Shown: positions 7,523-17,094, numbered from the stretch's first letter. The stretch is 64,000 bases of DNA from Flagellimonas abyssi (GCF_019457905.1 NZ_JAHZSV010000019.1:1-64000); one strand, 5' to 3'. Notes: generated by a model from the sequence alone, not told the origin. Made by a program: numbers and translations.

Positions 7523-8875
7523 ATGGAAGAAAGAATAGAAGACAAGATAAAAGGATTTATGGATGAGGTGATTACCAGAAATGGTCATGAGCCCGAATTT
7601 ATCCAAGCTGTTCAAGAGGTTGCTGAAACAGTGATACCTTATATTGTTCAGCACGACATCTATCACGGTAAAAACATCCTATTAAGAATGGTGGAGCCTG
7701 AGCGATTGATTTCGTTCCGTGTGGCCTGGATAGATGATGATGGGGAAATCCATGTGAACCGTGGATACCGTGTGCAAATGAACTCTGCCATTGGACCTTA
7801 CAAAGGAGGGCTTCGTTTTCACCCGACCGTAAACGCAAGTGTTTTGAAGTTCTTGGCATTTGAGCAAGTATTCAAAAATAGTTTGACCACCCTGCCCATG
7901 GGCGGAGGTAAAGGAGGTTCTGATTTTGACCCAAAAGGTAAATCCGATGATGAGATCATGCGTTTTTGCCACGCCTTTATGACGGAGCTTTGTAGACACA
8001 TCGGTCCAAATACCGATATCCCTGCTGGTGACATCGGCGTTGGCGCCCGTGAAATTGGGTTCCTGTTCGGTATGTACAAGAAAATCCGAAACGAGTTCAC
8101 CGGAGTGTTGACCGGTAAGGGACTTTCTTGGGGAGGTTCCTTGATTCGTCCAGAAGCTACCGGTTATGGTACGGTTTACTTTGCCGATAGCATGCTAAAG
8201 ACCAAAAATGAAACTTTTGAAGGTAAAAAAGTTGTGATTTCAGGTTCCGGTAACGTGGCCCAATACGCTGCCGAAAAGGTGTTGCACCTTGGAGGTAAGG
8301 TTTTGACGCTTTCGGACTCTGGAGGATTTATCTATGATAAGGACGGAATTGATGAAGGCAAGTTGGCCTTTGTAATGGAATTGAAGAACAATAAACGAGG
8401 AAGAATTTCGGAGTATGTGGATAAATATCCATCCGCAGAGTTCCACAAAGGGGAAACACCTTGGAAAGTGGCCTGTGATATTGCATTGCCATGTGCCACC
8501 CAGAACGAGTTGAACGGTGATGATGCGAAGACGTTGATCAAAAATGGATGTATTGCGGTGGCAGAAGGAGCAAACATGCCCTCTACTCCAGAAGCAATAC
8601 ATGCGTTCCACGATGCCAAGATCTTGTTCGCACCTGGAAAAGCTTCCAACGCAGGAGGTGTGGCCACTTCAGGTTTGGAGATGAGCCAGAACTCATTGCG
8701 TATCAGCTGGACAAGGGAAGAAGTGGACAAGCGATTGAAAGGAATCATGTCCGACATTCACGATGCCTGCATGCAATACGGCGACGAGGACGGATACTGC
8801 AACTACGTAAAAGGAGCGAATATCGCCGGTTTCGTAAAAGTTGCGGACGCGATGTTGGCCCAGGGGGTGATATAG
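7523..8875 (+). CDS. gdhA: NADP-type glutamate dehydrogenase
   Basis: 450 residues, the length of hexameric bacterial glutamate dehydrogenases. The substrate domain holds GPYKGGLRFHP and PMGGGKGGSDFDP with the catalytic lysine near residue 130. The nucleotide domain begins GKKVVISGSGNVAQYAAEKV. The enzyme converts 2-oxoglutarate and ammonia to glutamate in the cytoplasm. The residues after the GSGNVA loop fit NADPH use, but cofactor choice is inferred from the family. The gene is free-standing with its own promoter box and a strong terminator at 8902-8953. Codon use is biased toward GGT, CGT and similar T-ending codons, in line with high expression. Confidence 0.95.
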   Translation: MEERIEDKIKGFMDEVITRNGHEPEFIQAVQEVAETVIPYIVQHDIYHGKNILLRMVEPERLISFRVAWIDDDGEIHVNRGYRVQMNSAIGPYKGGLRFHPTVNASVLKFLAFEQVFKNSLTTLPMGGGKGGSDFDPKGKSDDEIMRFCHAFMTELCRHIGPNTDIPAGDIGVGAREIGFLFGMYKKIRNEFTGVLTGKGLSWGGSLIRPEATGYGTVYFADSMLKTKNETFEGKKVVISGSGNVAQYAAEKVLHLGGKVLTLSDSGGFIYDKDGIDEGKLAFVMELKNNKRGRISEYVDKYPSAEFHKGETPWKVACDIALPCATQNELNGDDAKTLIKNGCIAVAEGANMPSTPEAIHAFHDAKILFAPGKASNAGGVATSGLEMSQNSLRISWTREEVDKRLKGIMSDIHDACMQYGDEDGYCNYVKGANIAGFVKVADAMLAQGVI

Positions 8876-8901
8876 TCCCTTCACGAACATAAATTTAGAT
8901 T

Positions 8902-8953
8902 GGCAGTTACCGGATGTAGTGGTTACATTTACACTTCCGGTAACTGCTTTTTT
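8902..8953 (+). terminator. Terminator after gdhA
   Basis: Perfect 12-bp arms GCAGTTACCGGA (8903-8914) and TCCGGTAACTGC (8936-8947), then six T. It ends eight bases before the recO start codon. Confidence 0.85.
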
Positions 8954-8961
8954 ATTAGCCC

Positions 8962-9681
8962 ATGCAAATCACCACAAAGGCCATTGTGCTCTCCTCCCTA
9001 AAATATGGGGATACCAGCCTTATTGTAAGGGCCTTTACCCAATCGGATGGGATAAAGTCGTATTTGCTCAAAGGGGTGCTCGCCTCCAAAAAAGCAAAGA
9101 TCAGACCCGCATATTTTTTGCCGTTGATGCAATTGGAAATTCAGGCAAACCACAAAAACAAAGGAACTTTGGAAAGTATCAGGGATGTTAGGGTGGGCAT
9201 TCCGTACCAGACCATGCACACTGATATCGTAAAAAACAGCGTGGTTCTTTTTTTGGCCGAAATGTTGGCAAATTCCATTCAGGAACAGGAACAGGACGAA
9301 AGCCTGTATAATTATTTGGAGTATTCGCTGCATTGGATGGATATTCATCCGTTGTCGCCCAATTTTCACATCTTGTTTTTACTGAATTTGACCAAGTATC
9401 TGGGATTCTATCCGGATACATCTTATCAAAATTCGCCGTTTTTTGATTTGTTGGAAGGAAGCTTTAGCAAAACACCATCCCTCAACCCATTGATTCAGAA
9501 CGAAAATCTGGAAAGTTTCAAGAAGTTTTTAGGCACGGATTTTGTGGCATTACAAACGATTCAACTAACTAAGTCTAATAGGCGGGAACTCTTAAAAACA
9601 ATGATCCAATATTATGGTCTTCATATACACGGATTTCGCGAACCAAAGTCACTCGCCGTTTTAAATGCAGTGTTTACTTAA
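8962..9681 (+). CDS. recO: DNA repair protein RecO
   Basis: 239 residues. The N-terminal OB fold begins MQITTKAIVLSSLKYGDTS, followed by YLLKGVLASK and LMQLEIQ, as in RecO. The C-terminal helical domain is present (LLNLTKYLGFYPD), and no four-cysteine zinc motif is seen, which is usual in this phylum. RecO helps load RecA onto SSB-covered gaps together with RecR. The start lies right behind the gdhA terminator, and the stop is two bases from the ATG of the TonB receptor, so the two may share a message. Confidence 0.92.
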   Translation: MQITTKAIVLSSLKYGDTSLIVRAFTQSDGIKSYLLKGVLASKKAKIRPAYFLPLMQLEIQANHKNKGTLESIRDVRVGIPYQTMHTDIVKNSVVLFLAEMLANSIQEQEQDESLYNYLEYSLHWMDIHPLSPNFHILFLLNLTKYLGFYPDTSYQNSPFFDLLEGSFSKTPSLNPLIQNENLESFKKFLGTDFVALQTIQLTKSNRRELLKTMIQYYGLHIHGFREPKSLAVLNAVFT

Positions 9682-9682
9682 A

Positions 9683-12103
9683 ATGCAAAACCTAAAACCA
9701 ACCTTAACCCTAATTCTTTTCTTATTAACCTTTCAATTTTATGCTCAGGAAGTAACCGTGCTGGATGCCGATTCTGGAATACCGGTGGATAACATCGCTA
9801 TTTTTAACAAAGACCAGTCCAAAACAACAATTACCGATGCCAATGGTAAGGGGGATTTGAACATTTTTGCCCCCAATGAAAGAATTACCTTCAAGCACAT
9901 TAGTTACGAGCCTTTCTCCACCACCAAATCCCAAATAGGTAGAAGAGGCAACCGGGTCTATCTTTTTTTAAAGACCGAGGAACTTCAGGAAGTGGTCATG
10001 TCTGTTTCCAAATGGGAACAGCAAAAAAAGCATATTCCGCAGAAGATAGAGACTTTTGATGCCCGAAACATTGCCTTTACAACACCCAAGACCGCTGCAG
10101 ACCTTTTGCAAAATAGCGGAAAGGTTTTTGTGCAAAAAAGCCAGTTGGGAGGGGGCAGCCCCATGATCAGGGGATTTGCCACCAATAGAATATTATTGTC
10201 CGTGGATGGCGTACGGATGAACAATGCAATTTTTAGGGGCGGGAACCTTCAAAATGTAATATCGGTCGACCCGTTTACCATAAAAAAGACCGAGGTGACC
10301 TTTGGCCCCGGTTCCGTAATCTATGGTAGCGATGCCATAGGAGGGGTTATGAATTTTTACACACAACAACCTCGTTTTTCCTACGCAGATAGTTTGGCAT
10401 TTTCAGGAAATGTCAATTATAGATATTCCTCAGCCAATAATGAGAACACCGCACATGTAGATTTTAATTTTGGGAAGCAAAAATGGGCATCGTACAGCAG
10501 TTTTACCTATAATAATTTTGATGATCTGAAAATGGGTAAACATGGTCCGGATTCCTATTTGCGACCCAATTATGTGGTTCAGGAAAATGGAACCGATGTG
10601 CTGGTGGCCAATGATGATCCCAAAAAACAAGTGAGTTCGGGGTACGATCAAGTTAATTTCCTTCAAAAATTTACATATAGACCTAATAGTACATGGAACT
10701 ACGATCTGGGACTGTACTATTCCGAAACCTCCGATTTTCCAAGGTACGATAGGTTGATACGTCCATCAAAAGATGGGGATGGCCTTCGTTCCGCAGAATG
10801 GTACTATGGTCCACAAAAATGGTTCATGGGAAACTTTCAAATCACCCAAAAAGGAAAGAACAAGTTTTATGATGGTGTAAAACTCACCACGGCCTATCAA
10901 TTTTTTGAGGAAAGTAGGCATGACCGCGGTTTTCAGGATGTAGAACTGTACTCCACTCAGGAGAAAGTGGATGCATTGTCCGTAAACTTGGATTTTGAGA
11001 ACAAAAAAATAGGGGCACTCAATCTGTATTATGGAGCCGAATACGTGTTCAATAAAGTGCATTCCATGGGGAGTATGCGCAATATTGAAACAGATGAAGT
11101 TGAGGAGACCGCATCAAGGTATCCTGATGGGTCCACATGGCAAACCTTGGCAGGATATATCAATGGGGAGTATCAATTAAAGCCTAATCTTTCGCTCTTA
11201 TCAGGAATTCGTTACAGTCAAGTTTGGGTAGATGCTACATTTGACACCACCTACTACCCTTTTCCGTTTGATGAAGCCGATATAGTTACCGGAGCACTTA
11301 CAGGAAGTTTGGGACTTAGTTGGTTCCCACGGTCAGATCTGCAAGTTACGTTGAACGGTTCCACAGGGTTTAGGGCACCGAATATTGATGATATCGGAAA
11401 GATATTTGATTCAGAACCTGGTTCCGTAGTGGTGCCCAACCCCGATTTGGAGCCAGAGTATGCATACAATGGAGAATTGGGCATCAGAAAAAACTTTAAT
11501 GATGTCGTGGTTTTAAAAGGAGCGACATATTACACCTATTTGGTCGATGCTCTTGTACGAAGGGATTTCTCTTTTGGAGGACAGACCGAGATTGAATACA
11601 ACGGAGAACCAAGTAATGTTCAAGCAATCCAGAATGCGGCAAAAGCATATGTGTATGGCTTCGAGTTTGGTGTGGAAGCTTATTTTAACGAGCATTTGTC
11701 CTTAAACTCCAATCTAACTTTGACGGAGGGCGTTGAAGAAGATGATGACGGTACCGATAGCCCATCGCGTCATGCAGCACCTACTTTTGGAGACGTTCAT
11801 CTGATTTGGGAAAACCAAAAACTAAAAGCGGATGTCTTTGTCAACTATAATGGGGAGGTGAGCAATGATGACCTGGCACTTTCAGAACAGGGAAAAACCT
11901 ACATGTATGCCAGTGATGCCAACGGGAACCCTTTTTCGCCATCATGGTACACCTTGAACTTTAGGTCCCAATATCAAATTACAAATGCATTGAAGGCATC
12001 CGTGAGCTTGGAAAACATGACGAACCAACGCTATCGGATGTACAGTTCCGGAATTGCGGCGCCCGGAACAAATTTGGTTTTAGGGTTGGGATATATCTTT
12101 TAA
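9683..12103 (+). CDS. TonB-dependent outer-membrane receptor
   Basis: 806 residues from the ATG at 9683; an in-frame ATG at 9665 inside recO would spoil the signal peptide. Order: signal peptide ending FYAQ, a carboxypeptidase-regulatory-like domain (VTVLDADSGIPVDNIAIF), a plug domain with GGGSPMIRGFATNRILLSVDG and GSDAIGGVMNF, then a 22-strand barrel ending in Phe (GLGYIF). The plug and barrel resemble heme or siderophore receptors such as HmuR/BtuB types; the ligand is not known. It is followed by a bidirectional terminator at 12110-12139. Confidence 0.92.
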   Translation: MQNLKPTLTLILFLLTFQFYAQEVTVLDADSGIPVDNIAIFNKDQSKTTITDANGKGDLNIFAPNERITFKHISYEPFSTTKSQIGRRGNRVYLFLKTEELQEVVMSVSKWEQQKKHIPQKIETFDARNIAFTTPKTAADLLQNSGKVFVQKSQLGGGSPMIRGFATNRILLSVDGVRMNNAIFRGGNLQNVISVDPFTIKKTEVTFGPGSVIYGSDAIGGVMNFYTQQPRFSYADSLAFSGNVNYRYSSANNENTAHVDFNFGKQKWASYSSFTYNNFDDLKMGKHGPDSYLRPNYVVQENGTDVLVANDDPKKQVSSGYDQVNFLQKFTYRPNSTWNYDLGLYYSETSDFPRYDRLIRPSKDGDGLRSAEWYYGPQKWFMGNFQITQKGKNKFYDGVKLTTAYQFFEESRHDRGFQDVELYSTQEKVDALSVNLDFENKKIGALNLYYGAEYVFNKVHSMGSMRNIETDEVEETASRYPDGSTWQTLAGYINGEYQLKPNLSLLSGIRYSQVWVDATFDTTYYPFPFDEADIVTGALTGSLGLSWFPRSDLQVTLNGSTGFRAPNIDDIGKIFDSEPGSVVVPNPDLEPEYAYNGELGIRKNFNDVVVLKGATYYTYLVDALVRRDFSFGGQTEIEYNGEPSNVQAIQNAAKAYVYGFEFGVEAYFNEHLSLNSNLTLTEGVEEDDDGTDSPSRHAAPTFGDVHLIWENQKLKADVFVNYNGEVSNDDLALSEQGKTYMYASDANGNPFSPSWYTLNFRSQYQITNALKASVSLENMTNQRYRMYSSGIAAPGTNLVLGLGYIF

Positions 12104-12109
12104 AAATAA

Positions 12110-12139
12110 GGGCCCGGAATTTCCGGGCCTAATTTTTTT
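12110..12139 (+). terminator. Bidirectional terminator
   Basis: GGCCCGGAA / TTCCGGGCC (12111-12119 and 12121-12129) followed by TAATTTTTTT. On the other strand the same stem is followed by a T-rich stretch, so it can also end the small lipoprotein gene that converges on it. Confidence 0.85.
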
Positions 12140-12172
12140 GGTCTTGCAGTATGGATAGATCGGCACATGGGT

Positions 12173-12442
12173 TTACATGCTGTCGATGGCCTTTTCTGCA
12201 GCATCCATGGTTTCTTTTCCGGCTTTTTCGATGCTATCCAGAGCTTTTTTACCCATTTCCTTGGCTTCTTTGCCGGCCTCTTTCAGTGCATCGGCAGCAT
12301 CCTCGGCCGCTTCTTCCAAATCTTCCCTGGCCTCGTTCAGCGTTTCTTTTGCCTCCTCGGTCTTGTCCTTTGTGTCCCTACAAGAGGTCATCGCAGATAA
12401 TGATAAAGTCAATACCATTGCGGCAAGCAGTACTTTTTTCAT
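12173..12442 (-). CDS. Small alanine/glutamate-rich helical lipoprotein
   Basis: 89 residues. MKKVLLAAMVLTLSLSAMTSC is a lipoprotein signal with Cys21 as the lipid site. The rest is a single long amphipathic helix made of Ala, Glu, Lys and Asp with a loose 11-residue rhythm (LNEAREDLEEAAEDAADALK and similar). This resembles LEA-like or Lpp-like helical lipoproteins and may act as a periplasmic spacer or stress protein; no family is certain. The opposite strand is also open here because of the biased composition, but the lipoprotein signal favours this strand. Confidence 0.75.
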   Translation of the reverse strand: MKKVLLAAMVLTLSLSAMTSCRDTKDKTEEAKETLNEAREDLEEAAEDAADALKEAGKEAKEMGKKALDSIEKAGKETMDAAEKAIDSM

Positions 12443-12583
12443 GTGAATAATGGTTAAGTGTTAATGATGCATCAAGATAGGTAAATTATGGCGAATTGGG
12501 TATTTGCGGCATATCATATTTAGGTTAAGGGAATTAAGCGAATTCTAATGCCAAAAGGGAGGGTATAATTCCATCTAAATTTA

Positions 12584-12591
12584 TAATTTTG
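12584..12591 (+). promoter_or_regulatory. -7 promoter box for ileS
   Basis: TAATTTTG, matching TAnnTTTG, 31 bases before the ileS start codon. The leader is too short for a T-box riboswitch. Confidence 0.5.
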
Positions 12592-12622
12592 CAAACTTGA
12601 ATTCTAGTAGAAGAAGCAGTAT

Positions 12623-15600
12623 ATGAAGTTTGCGGAATATAAGGGATTGGATTTGCCAAAAGTATCTGAGAACATTCTTGACTTTTGGAAGGACAAACAG
12701 ATTTTTGAAAAGAGCGTTTCCACACGGGAAGGCAAGGAGAGCTACGTGTTTTACGAAGGCCCTCCATCTGCAAACGGGATGCCTGGGATTCACCACGTGA
12801 TGGCGCGGACCATCAAGGATATCTTTCCACGGTACAAAACCATGAAAGGCTTTCAAGTAAAAAGAAAGGCGGGATGGGATACGCACGGACTGCCCGTAGA
12901 AATAGGGGTGGAAAAGGAATTGGGCATTACCAAGGAAGATATCGGTAAAAAAATATCGGTCGAGGATTACAACGCAGCCTGTAAAAAAGCGGTAATGCGC
13001 TACACGGATGTGTGGAACGAAATGACCGAGAAAATCGGGTACTGGGTGGATATGGACGACCCGTACATCACCTACAAGCCCAAGTACATGGAGTCCGTTT
13101 GGTGGTTGCTAAAGCAGATTTACGACAAAGGACTCATATATAAAGGATACACCATTCAGCCCTATTCGCCAAAGGCGGGCACAGGGTTAAGCTCCCACGA
13201 GCTGAATCAGCCTGGAACGTATCAAGATGTGACGGACACTACGGTAACCGCACAGTTCAAGGCCAAAGCCGATTCGCTTCCCGATTTTTTGAAGAAGGTG
13301 GACGGAGACATTCATTTTTTGGCATGGACGACCACACCTTGGACGCTTCCATCCAATACGGCATTGACGGTAGGGCCAAAAATCGAATATGTCCTTGTGA
13401 AATCGTACAACCAATATACGTTTGAGCCCATCAACGTGGTGCTGGCCAAAAATTTGGTTGGCTACAATTTTTCAGGAAAGTTTGCCAAGGTAGAAACAGA
13501 AGAAGAATTGAAATCATTCCAAGAGAGTGATAAAAAGATTCCATATTGGGTCGGCGAATCTTTTGTGGGCAAGGATTTGGTCGGCATTCAGTACGAGCAG
13601 CTGATTGATTACGTGCAACCCTATCAAAATCCAGAGAATGCCTTCAGAGTAATTGCTGGGGATTTTGTAACTACCGAAGATGGTACAGGAATCGTGCATA
13701 CCGCGCCCACCTTTGGTGCGGACGATGCCTTGGTGGCCAAACAGGCCACTCCAGAGGTTCCACCCATGTTGGTTTTGGACGAAAACGACAACCCAGTTCC
13801 GTTGGTGGACCTTCAAGGGAGATTTAGACCCGAATTGAAAGAGTTTGGCGGCAAATATGTAAAGAACGAATATTACGACGAGGGCGAAGCACCTGAAAAG
13901 TCGGTCGATGTAGAGATTGCCATCAAACTGAAGATAGAGAACAAGGCCTTTAAGGTCGAAAAATACGTCCACAGCTACCCGAACTGCTGGCGTACGGATA
14001 AACCCATTTTGTACTATCCATTGAATTCTTGGTTCATTAAGGTGACCGATGTCAAGGACCGTATGTTCGAGTTGAACCAGACCATCAATTGGAAACCAAA
14101 ATCCACTGGAGAGGGCCGTTTTGGCAACTGGTTGGCCAATGCCAACGATTGGAACCTATCGCGCTCCAGATATTGGGGCATTCCATTGCCTATTTGGCGT
14201 ACGGAAGATGGTAAGGAGGAAATTATGATAGGATCCGTGGAAGAGCTAAAGTCGCAAATGGCCAAAGCGGTTGAAGCCGGCATTCTGGATAAGGACGTGT
14301 TCGAGGATTTTGTAGTAGGCGATATGAGCGAGGAGAACTACGACAAGATCGATCTACATAAAAATATTGTGGACGGCATCACTTTGGTTTCCCCATCGGG
14401 ACAACCCATGAGGCGTGAGGCCGACCTAATCGATGTTTGGTTCGATAGCGGTTCCATGCCCTATGCACAATGGCACTATCCATTCGAAAATAAAGATTTG
14501 ATTGATGAGGGCAAGGCATTTCCTGCCAATTTCATCGCCGAAGGTGTAGACCAGACCCGCGGTTGGTTCTATACTTTGCACGCCATCGGAACCATGGTTT
14601 TTGATAGCATTGCCTATAAAAATGTGGTTTCCAATGGACTTGTTCTGGACAAGGAAGGCAAAAAAATGTCCAAACGATTGGGCAATGCGGTAGACCCCTT
14701 CGAGGTGCTGCCCGAACATGGCCCGGATGCCACACGCTGGTATATGATTTCCAATGCCAATCCGTGGGACAACCTTAAGTTTGATATTGAAGGTGTTGTG
14801 GAGGTAAAGCGAAAATTCTTCGGAACGCTGTACAACACCTATTCATTTATGGCGCTTTATGCCAATATTGATGAATTTAATTATTCCGAAGCGGATATTC
14901 CGTTGAAGGATAGACCGGAAATTGATCAATGGATTTTGTCCGAGTTGCATACCCTGATCAAAAACGTGGATGAGGCTTACGATGATTATGAAGCCACGCG
15001 TGCCGCTCGAATGATTTCCGATTATGTTCAGGAAAACTTGAGCAACTGGTATGTTCGATTGAGCAGGAGACGTTTTTGGAAAGGTGATTATGAAAAGGAT
15101 AAAATCTCCGCTTACCAAACATTGTATACCTGTTTGATGACCGTTGCCAAATTATCTGCTCCGATCGCTCCGTTCTTTATGGAGCAATTGTACAGGGATT
15201 TGGATGCCACCACTAAGAAAGAAGGTTTTGAGAGCGTACATTTAGCCGAATTCCCTGTTTTTGATGCCAGCATGGTGAACAAGGATTTGGAGCGCAAAAT
15301 GCAATTGGCCCAAAAGATTTCCTCTTTGGTTTTATCCATCCGTCAGAAGGAAAAGATAAAAGTACGCCAACCGCTCCAGAAAATCATGATACCTGTTCTG
15401 GACGATCAGCAAAAAAGAGACATAGAATCCGTCTCCAATTTGGTGAAATCCGAGGTGAATGTTAAGGAGATTGAAATGTTGGACGATGCTTCTGGAGTGC
15501 TCGTGAAGCAAATAAAACCCAATTTTAAGGTGTTGGGCCCGAAATTTGGTAAGGAAATGAAGGCGATTGCCACCGAAGTATCCAAATTGGGCCAAGAGGA

Positions 15601-16024
15601 CATACAAAAAATGGAGCGTGAAGGTGAATTATTGCTACAGTTGGAAAATAAAACCGTTAATTTACAGTTAACCGATGTAGAAATAAGTTCCCAGGATATC
15701 GAAGGATGGTTGGTGGCAAGTGCAGGTCCCTTGACCGTGGCATTGGATGTAACCATAGATGAGACCTTGAAAAAGGAAGGTATTGCAAGAGAACTTGTGA
15801 ACCGGATCCAGAACCTGAGAAAAGAATCCGGATTTGAGGTAACCGATAAAATTGATATAAAAATATTGAAGGACGGCCTAGTGGAAAATGCGGTTTCCAG
15901 TAATGAGGAATATATTAAAACGGAAACCTTGACCGCCGAGCTCAACTTTGAGGAAGAGCTTGAAGAGGGAACGGAAATAGCCTTTGATGAGGTTAACACA
16001 AAATTGTTTATTCAAAAACATTAA
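12623..16024 (+). CDS. ileS: Isoleucyl-tRNA synthetase, long form
   Basis: 1133 residues. The HIGH-type site is PSANGMPGIHH (residues 48-58) and KMSKR is at 681-685. The editing domain includes AWTTTPWTLPSNTAL and DDALVAKQ, and the anticodon-binding part includes RFWKGDYEKDK. The C-terminus has no cysteine cluster and is longer than in E. coli. This fits the eukaryote-like (type 2) IleRS that is known to be less sensitive to mupirocin; that last point is an inference from the class. It charges tRNA-Ile and edits valine. It heads a cluster with the DksA-like gene and lspA, a common order in Bacteroidota. Confidence 0.96.
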   Translation: MKFAEYKGLDLPKVSENILDFWKDKQIFEKSVSTREGKESYVFYEGPPSANGMPGIHHVMARTIKDIFPRYKTMKGFQVKRKAGWDTHGLPVEIGVEKELGITKEDIGKKISVEDYNAACKKAVMRYTDVWNEMTEKIGYWVDMDDPYITYKPKYMESVWWLLKQIYDKGLIYKGYTIQPYSPKAGTGLSSHELNQPGTYQDVTDTTVTAQFKAKADSLPDFLKKVDGDIHFLAWTTTPWTLPSNTALTVGPKIEYVLVKSYNQYTFEPINVVLAKNLVGYNFSGKFAKVETEEELKSFQESDKKIPYWVGESFVGKDLVGIQYEQLIDYVQPYQNPENAFRVIAGDFVTTEDGTGIVHTAPTFGADDALVAKQATPEVPPMLVLDENDNPVPLVDLQGRFRPELKEFGGKYVKNEYYDEGEAPEKSVDVEIAIKLKIENKAFKVEKYVHSYPNCWRTDKPILYYPLNSWFIKVTDVKDRMFELNQTINWKPKSTGEGRFGNWLANANDWNLSRSRYWGIPLPIWRTEDGKEEIMIGSVEELKSQMAKAVEAGILDKDVFEDFVVGDMSEENYDKIDLHKNIVDGITLVSPSGQPMRREADLIDVWFDSGSMPYAQWHYPFENKDLIDEGKAFPANFIAEGVDQTRGWFYTLHAIGTMVFDSIAYKNVVSNGLVLDKEGKKMSKRLGNAVDPFEVLPEHGPDATRWYMISNANPWDNLKFDIEGVVEVKRKFFGTLYNTYSFMALYANIDEFNYSEADIPLKDRPEIDQWILSELHTLIKNVDEAYDDYEATRAARMISDYVQENLSNWYVRLSRRRFWKGDYEKDKISAYQTLYTCLMTVAKLSAPIAPFFMEQLYRDLDATTKKEGFESVHLAEFPVFDASMVNKDLERKMQLAQKISSLVLSIRQKEKIKVRQPLQKIMIPVLDDQQKRDIESVSNLVKSEVNVKEIEMLDDASGVLVKQIKPNFKVLGPKFGKEMKAIATEVSKLGQEDIQKMEREGELLLQLENKTVNLQLTDVEISSQDIEGWLVASAGPLTVALDVTIDETLKKEGIARELVNRIQNLRKESGFEVTDKIDIKILKDGLVENAVSSNEEYIKTETLTAELNFEEELEEGTEIAFDEVNTKLFIQKH

Positions 16025-16028
16025 GAAA

Positions 16029-16412
16029 ATGGCAGAAGATTCAAAAGTAAGATACTCCGATGCGGACCTTGCGGAATTCAGGACATTAATCGAGGAAAAA
16101 ATGGAAAAAGCCAAAAATCATTTGGAGCTTTTGAAGAGCTCTTACATGAACGATGGCAATAATGGCACGGATGATACCTCGCCAACGTTCAAGGCATTCG
16201 AGGAAGGTTCCGAGACCATGAGCAAAGAGGCGAACACCCAGTTGGCCATCCGCCAAGAAAAATTTATCCGCGATCTTAAGAATGCCTTGTTGCGAATCGA
16301 GAACAAGACCTATGGCATTTGCAGAGTAACCGGAAAGCTCATCAATAAAGAGCGTTTAAAGCTTGTGCCCCATGCTACGTTGAGCATCGAGGCGAAGAAT
16401 ATGCAAAAATAA
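16029..16412 (+). CDS. TraR/DksA-like protein without zinc-finger cysteines
   Basis: 127 residues from the ATG at 16029, four bases after the ileS stop. The N-terminal half is a coiled coil, and the C-terminal part carries the DksA-like segment IENKTYGICRVTGKLINKERL. Only one cysteine of the four expected in the zinc finger remains (ICRVTGK in place of CxxC). This form is common in flavobacteria. DksA proteins bind the secondary channel of RNA polymerase and modulate stable-RNA and amino-acid promoters with ppGpp. A terminator follows at 16415-16436. Confidence 0.85.
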   Translation: MAEDSKVRYSDADLAEFRTLIEEKMEKAKNHLELLKSSYMNDGNNGTDDTSPTFKAFEEGSETMSKEANTQLAIRQEKFIRDLKNALLRIENKTYGICRVTGKLINKERLKLVPHATLSIEAKNMQK

Positions 16413-16414
16413 AT

Positions 16415-16436
16415 AAAACGCCTACGGGCGTTTTTT
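16415..16436 (+). terminator. Terminator after the DksA-like gene
   Basis: AAAACGCC / GGCGTTTT with loop TACG, running into a T tract (16429-16436). It lies only five bases before the next start codon. Confidence 0.8.
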
Positions 16437-16440
16437 CTTT

Positions 16441-17061
16441 ATGAGGGCGGTGGTGTTCGTGATGTTCGTTTTTACCCTTGTCAATGTCCATGGGCAAAAA
16501 TTGGTGAGGAAGGCCTTTATAGGGCCCCGTACGCAAAATATCCAAATTGACGCCCGCTATTGCTATCGAATAGATATAAAGACGGGGCCGACTGATGAGG
16601 TACAGGTTTCGGCCACCATGGATGGCGAGTATGCGAAAGATTTATTGGTCTCCATAAAAGAGAGTGGGACCACAACCATGATCAGTACAGATTTTCAGCC
16701 CAATTTTGTGAATCCGAATGACAAGCTCAGTGCACATAAGGTAATTTCCATAGCTTTGGAAATAAGTGTGCCCGAGTACAAAAATGTGGATGTGTTTGGA
16801 ACAAAAACAAATCTGTACGCCACAGGAAAATACAAGGATTTGAAGATAACCCTATCAGATGGGCGTTGCACGCTTCGGAATATTTCAGAATCCGTAACCG
16901 TGAGTACACAGAAAGGCGATATTCTGCTCTCGGCTCCAAGTGGCGATATTATTTCTGAAAGCACTTATGGAAGCGTGCAAAAAGAAACTATTCCTTTTGG
17001 GGACAATCGATTTTTTCTGAAGACTGTGGAAGGAGACATCCTAGTGACAAAAACAAAATAA
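16441..17061 (+). CDS. Exported DUF4097-like beta-helix protein
   Basis: 206 residues with a signal peptide (residues 1-18, ending VHGQ). The C-terminal half is a series of short beta turns with repeating layout (YKDLKITLSDGRCTLRN, VTVSTQKGDILLSAPSGDI, FLKTVEGDILVTK), the pattern of DUF4097 and GIN-type right-handed helices. It is probably a surface or periplasmic protein of unknown function. The ATG lies five bases past the T tract of a terminator, so expression needs either read-through or a start inside the terminator region. In related genomes the DksA-like gene and lspA are often direct neighbours, so this gene appears to sit between them. Confidence 0.65.
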   Translation: MRAVVFVMFVFTLVNVHGQKLVRKAFIGPRTQNIQIDARYCYRIDIKTGPTDEVQVSATMDGEYAKDLLVSIKESGTTTMISTDFQPNFVNPNDKLSAHKVISIALEISVPEYKNVDVFGTKTNLYATGKYKDLKITLSDGRCTLRNISESVTVSTQKGDILLSAPSGDIISESTYGSVQKETIPFGDNRFFLKTVEGDILVTKTK

Positions 17062-17067
17062 TATGCA

Positions 17068-17075
17068 TATTTTTG
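17068..17075 (+). promoter_or_regulatory. -7 promoter box for lspA
   Basis: TATTTTTG, a TAnnTTTG match, 20 bases before the lspA start codon. Confidence 0.45.
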
Positions 17076-17094
17076 CAATCCTTTTAATAACAGC

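Noticed and set aside
12177..12446. 89-codon plus-strand frame, Ser/Ala-rich
   Set aside because: Exact antisense of the helical lipoprotein; the composition (Ser, Phe, Ala) is the shadow of Glu/Lys/Ala codons.
12443..12622. Possible T-box or other riboswitch before ileS
   Set aside because: The -7 box leaves only about 25 bases of leader and no T-box sequence (TGGNACCGCG-like) is present.
15406..15999. 197-codon minus-strand frame in ileS
   Set aside because: Ser-rich antisense shadow of a well supported synthetase gene.
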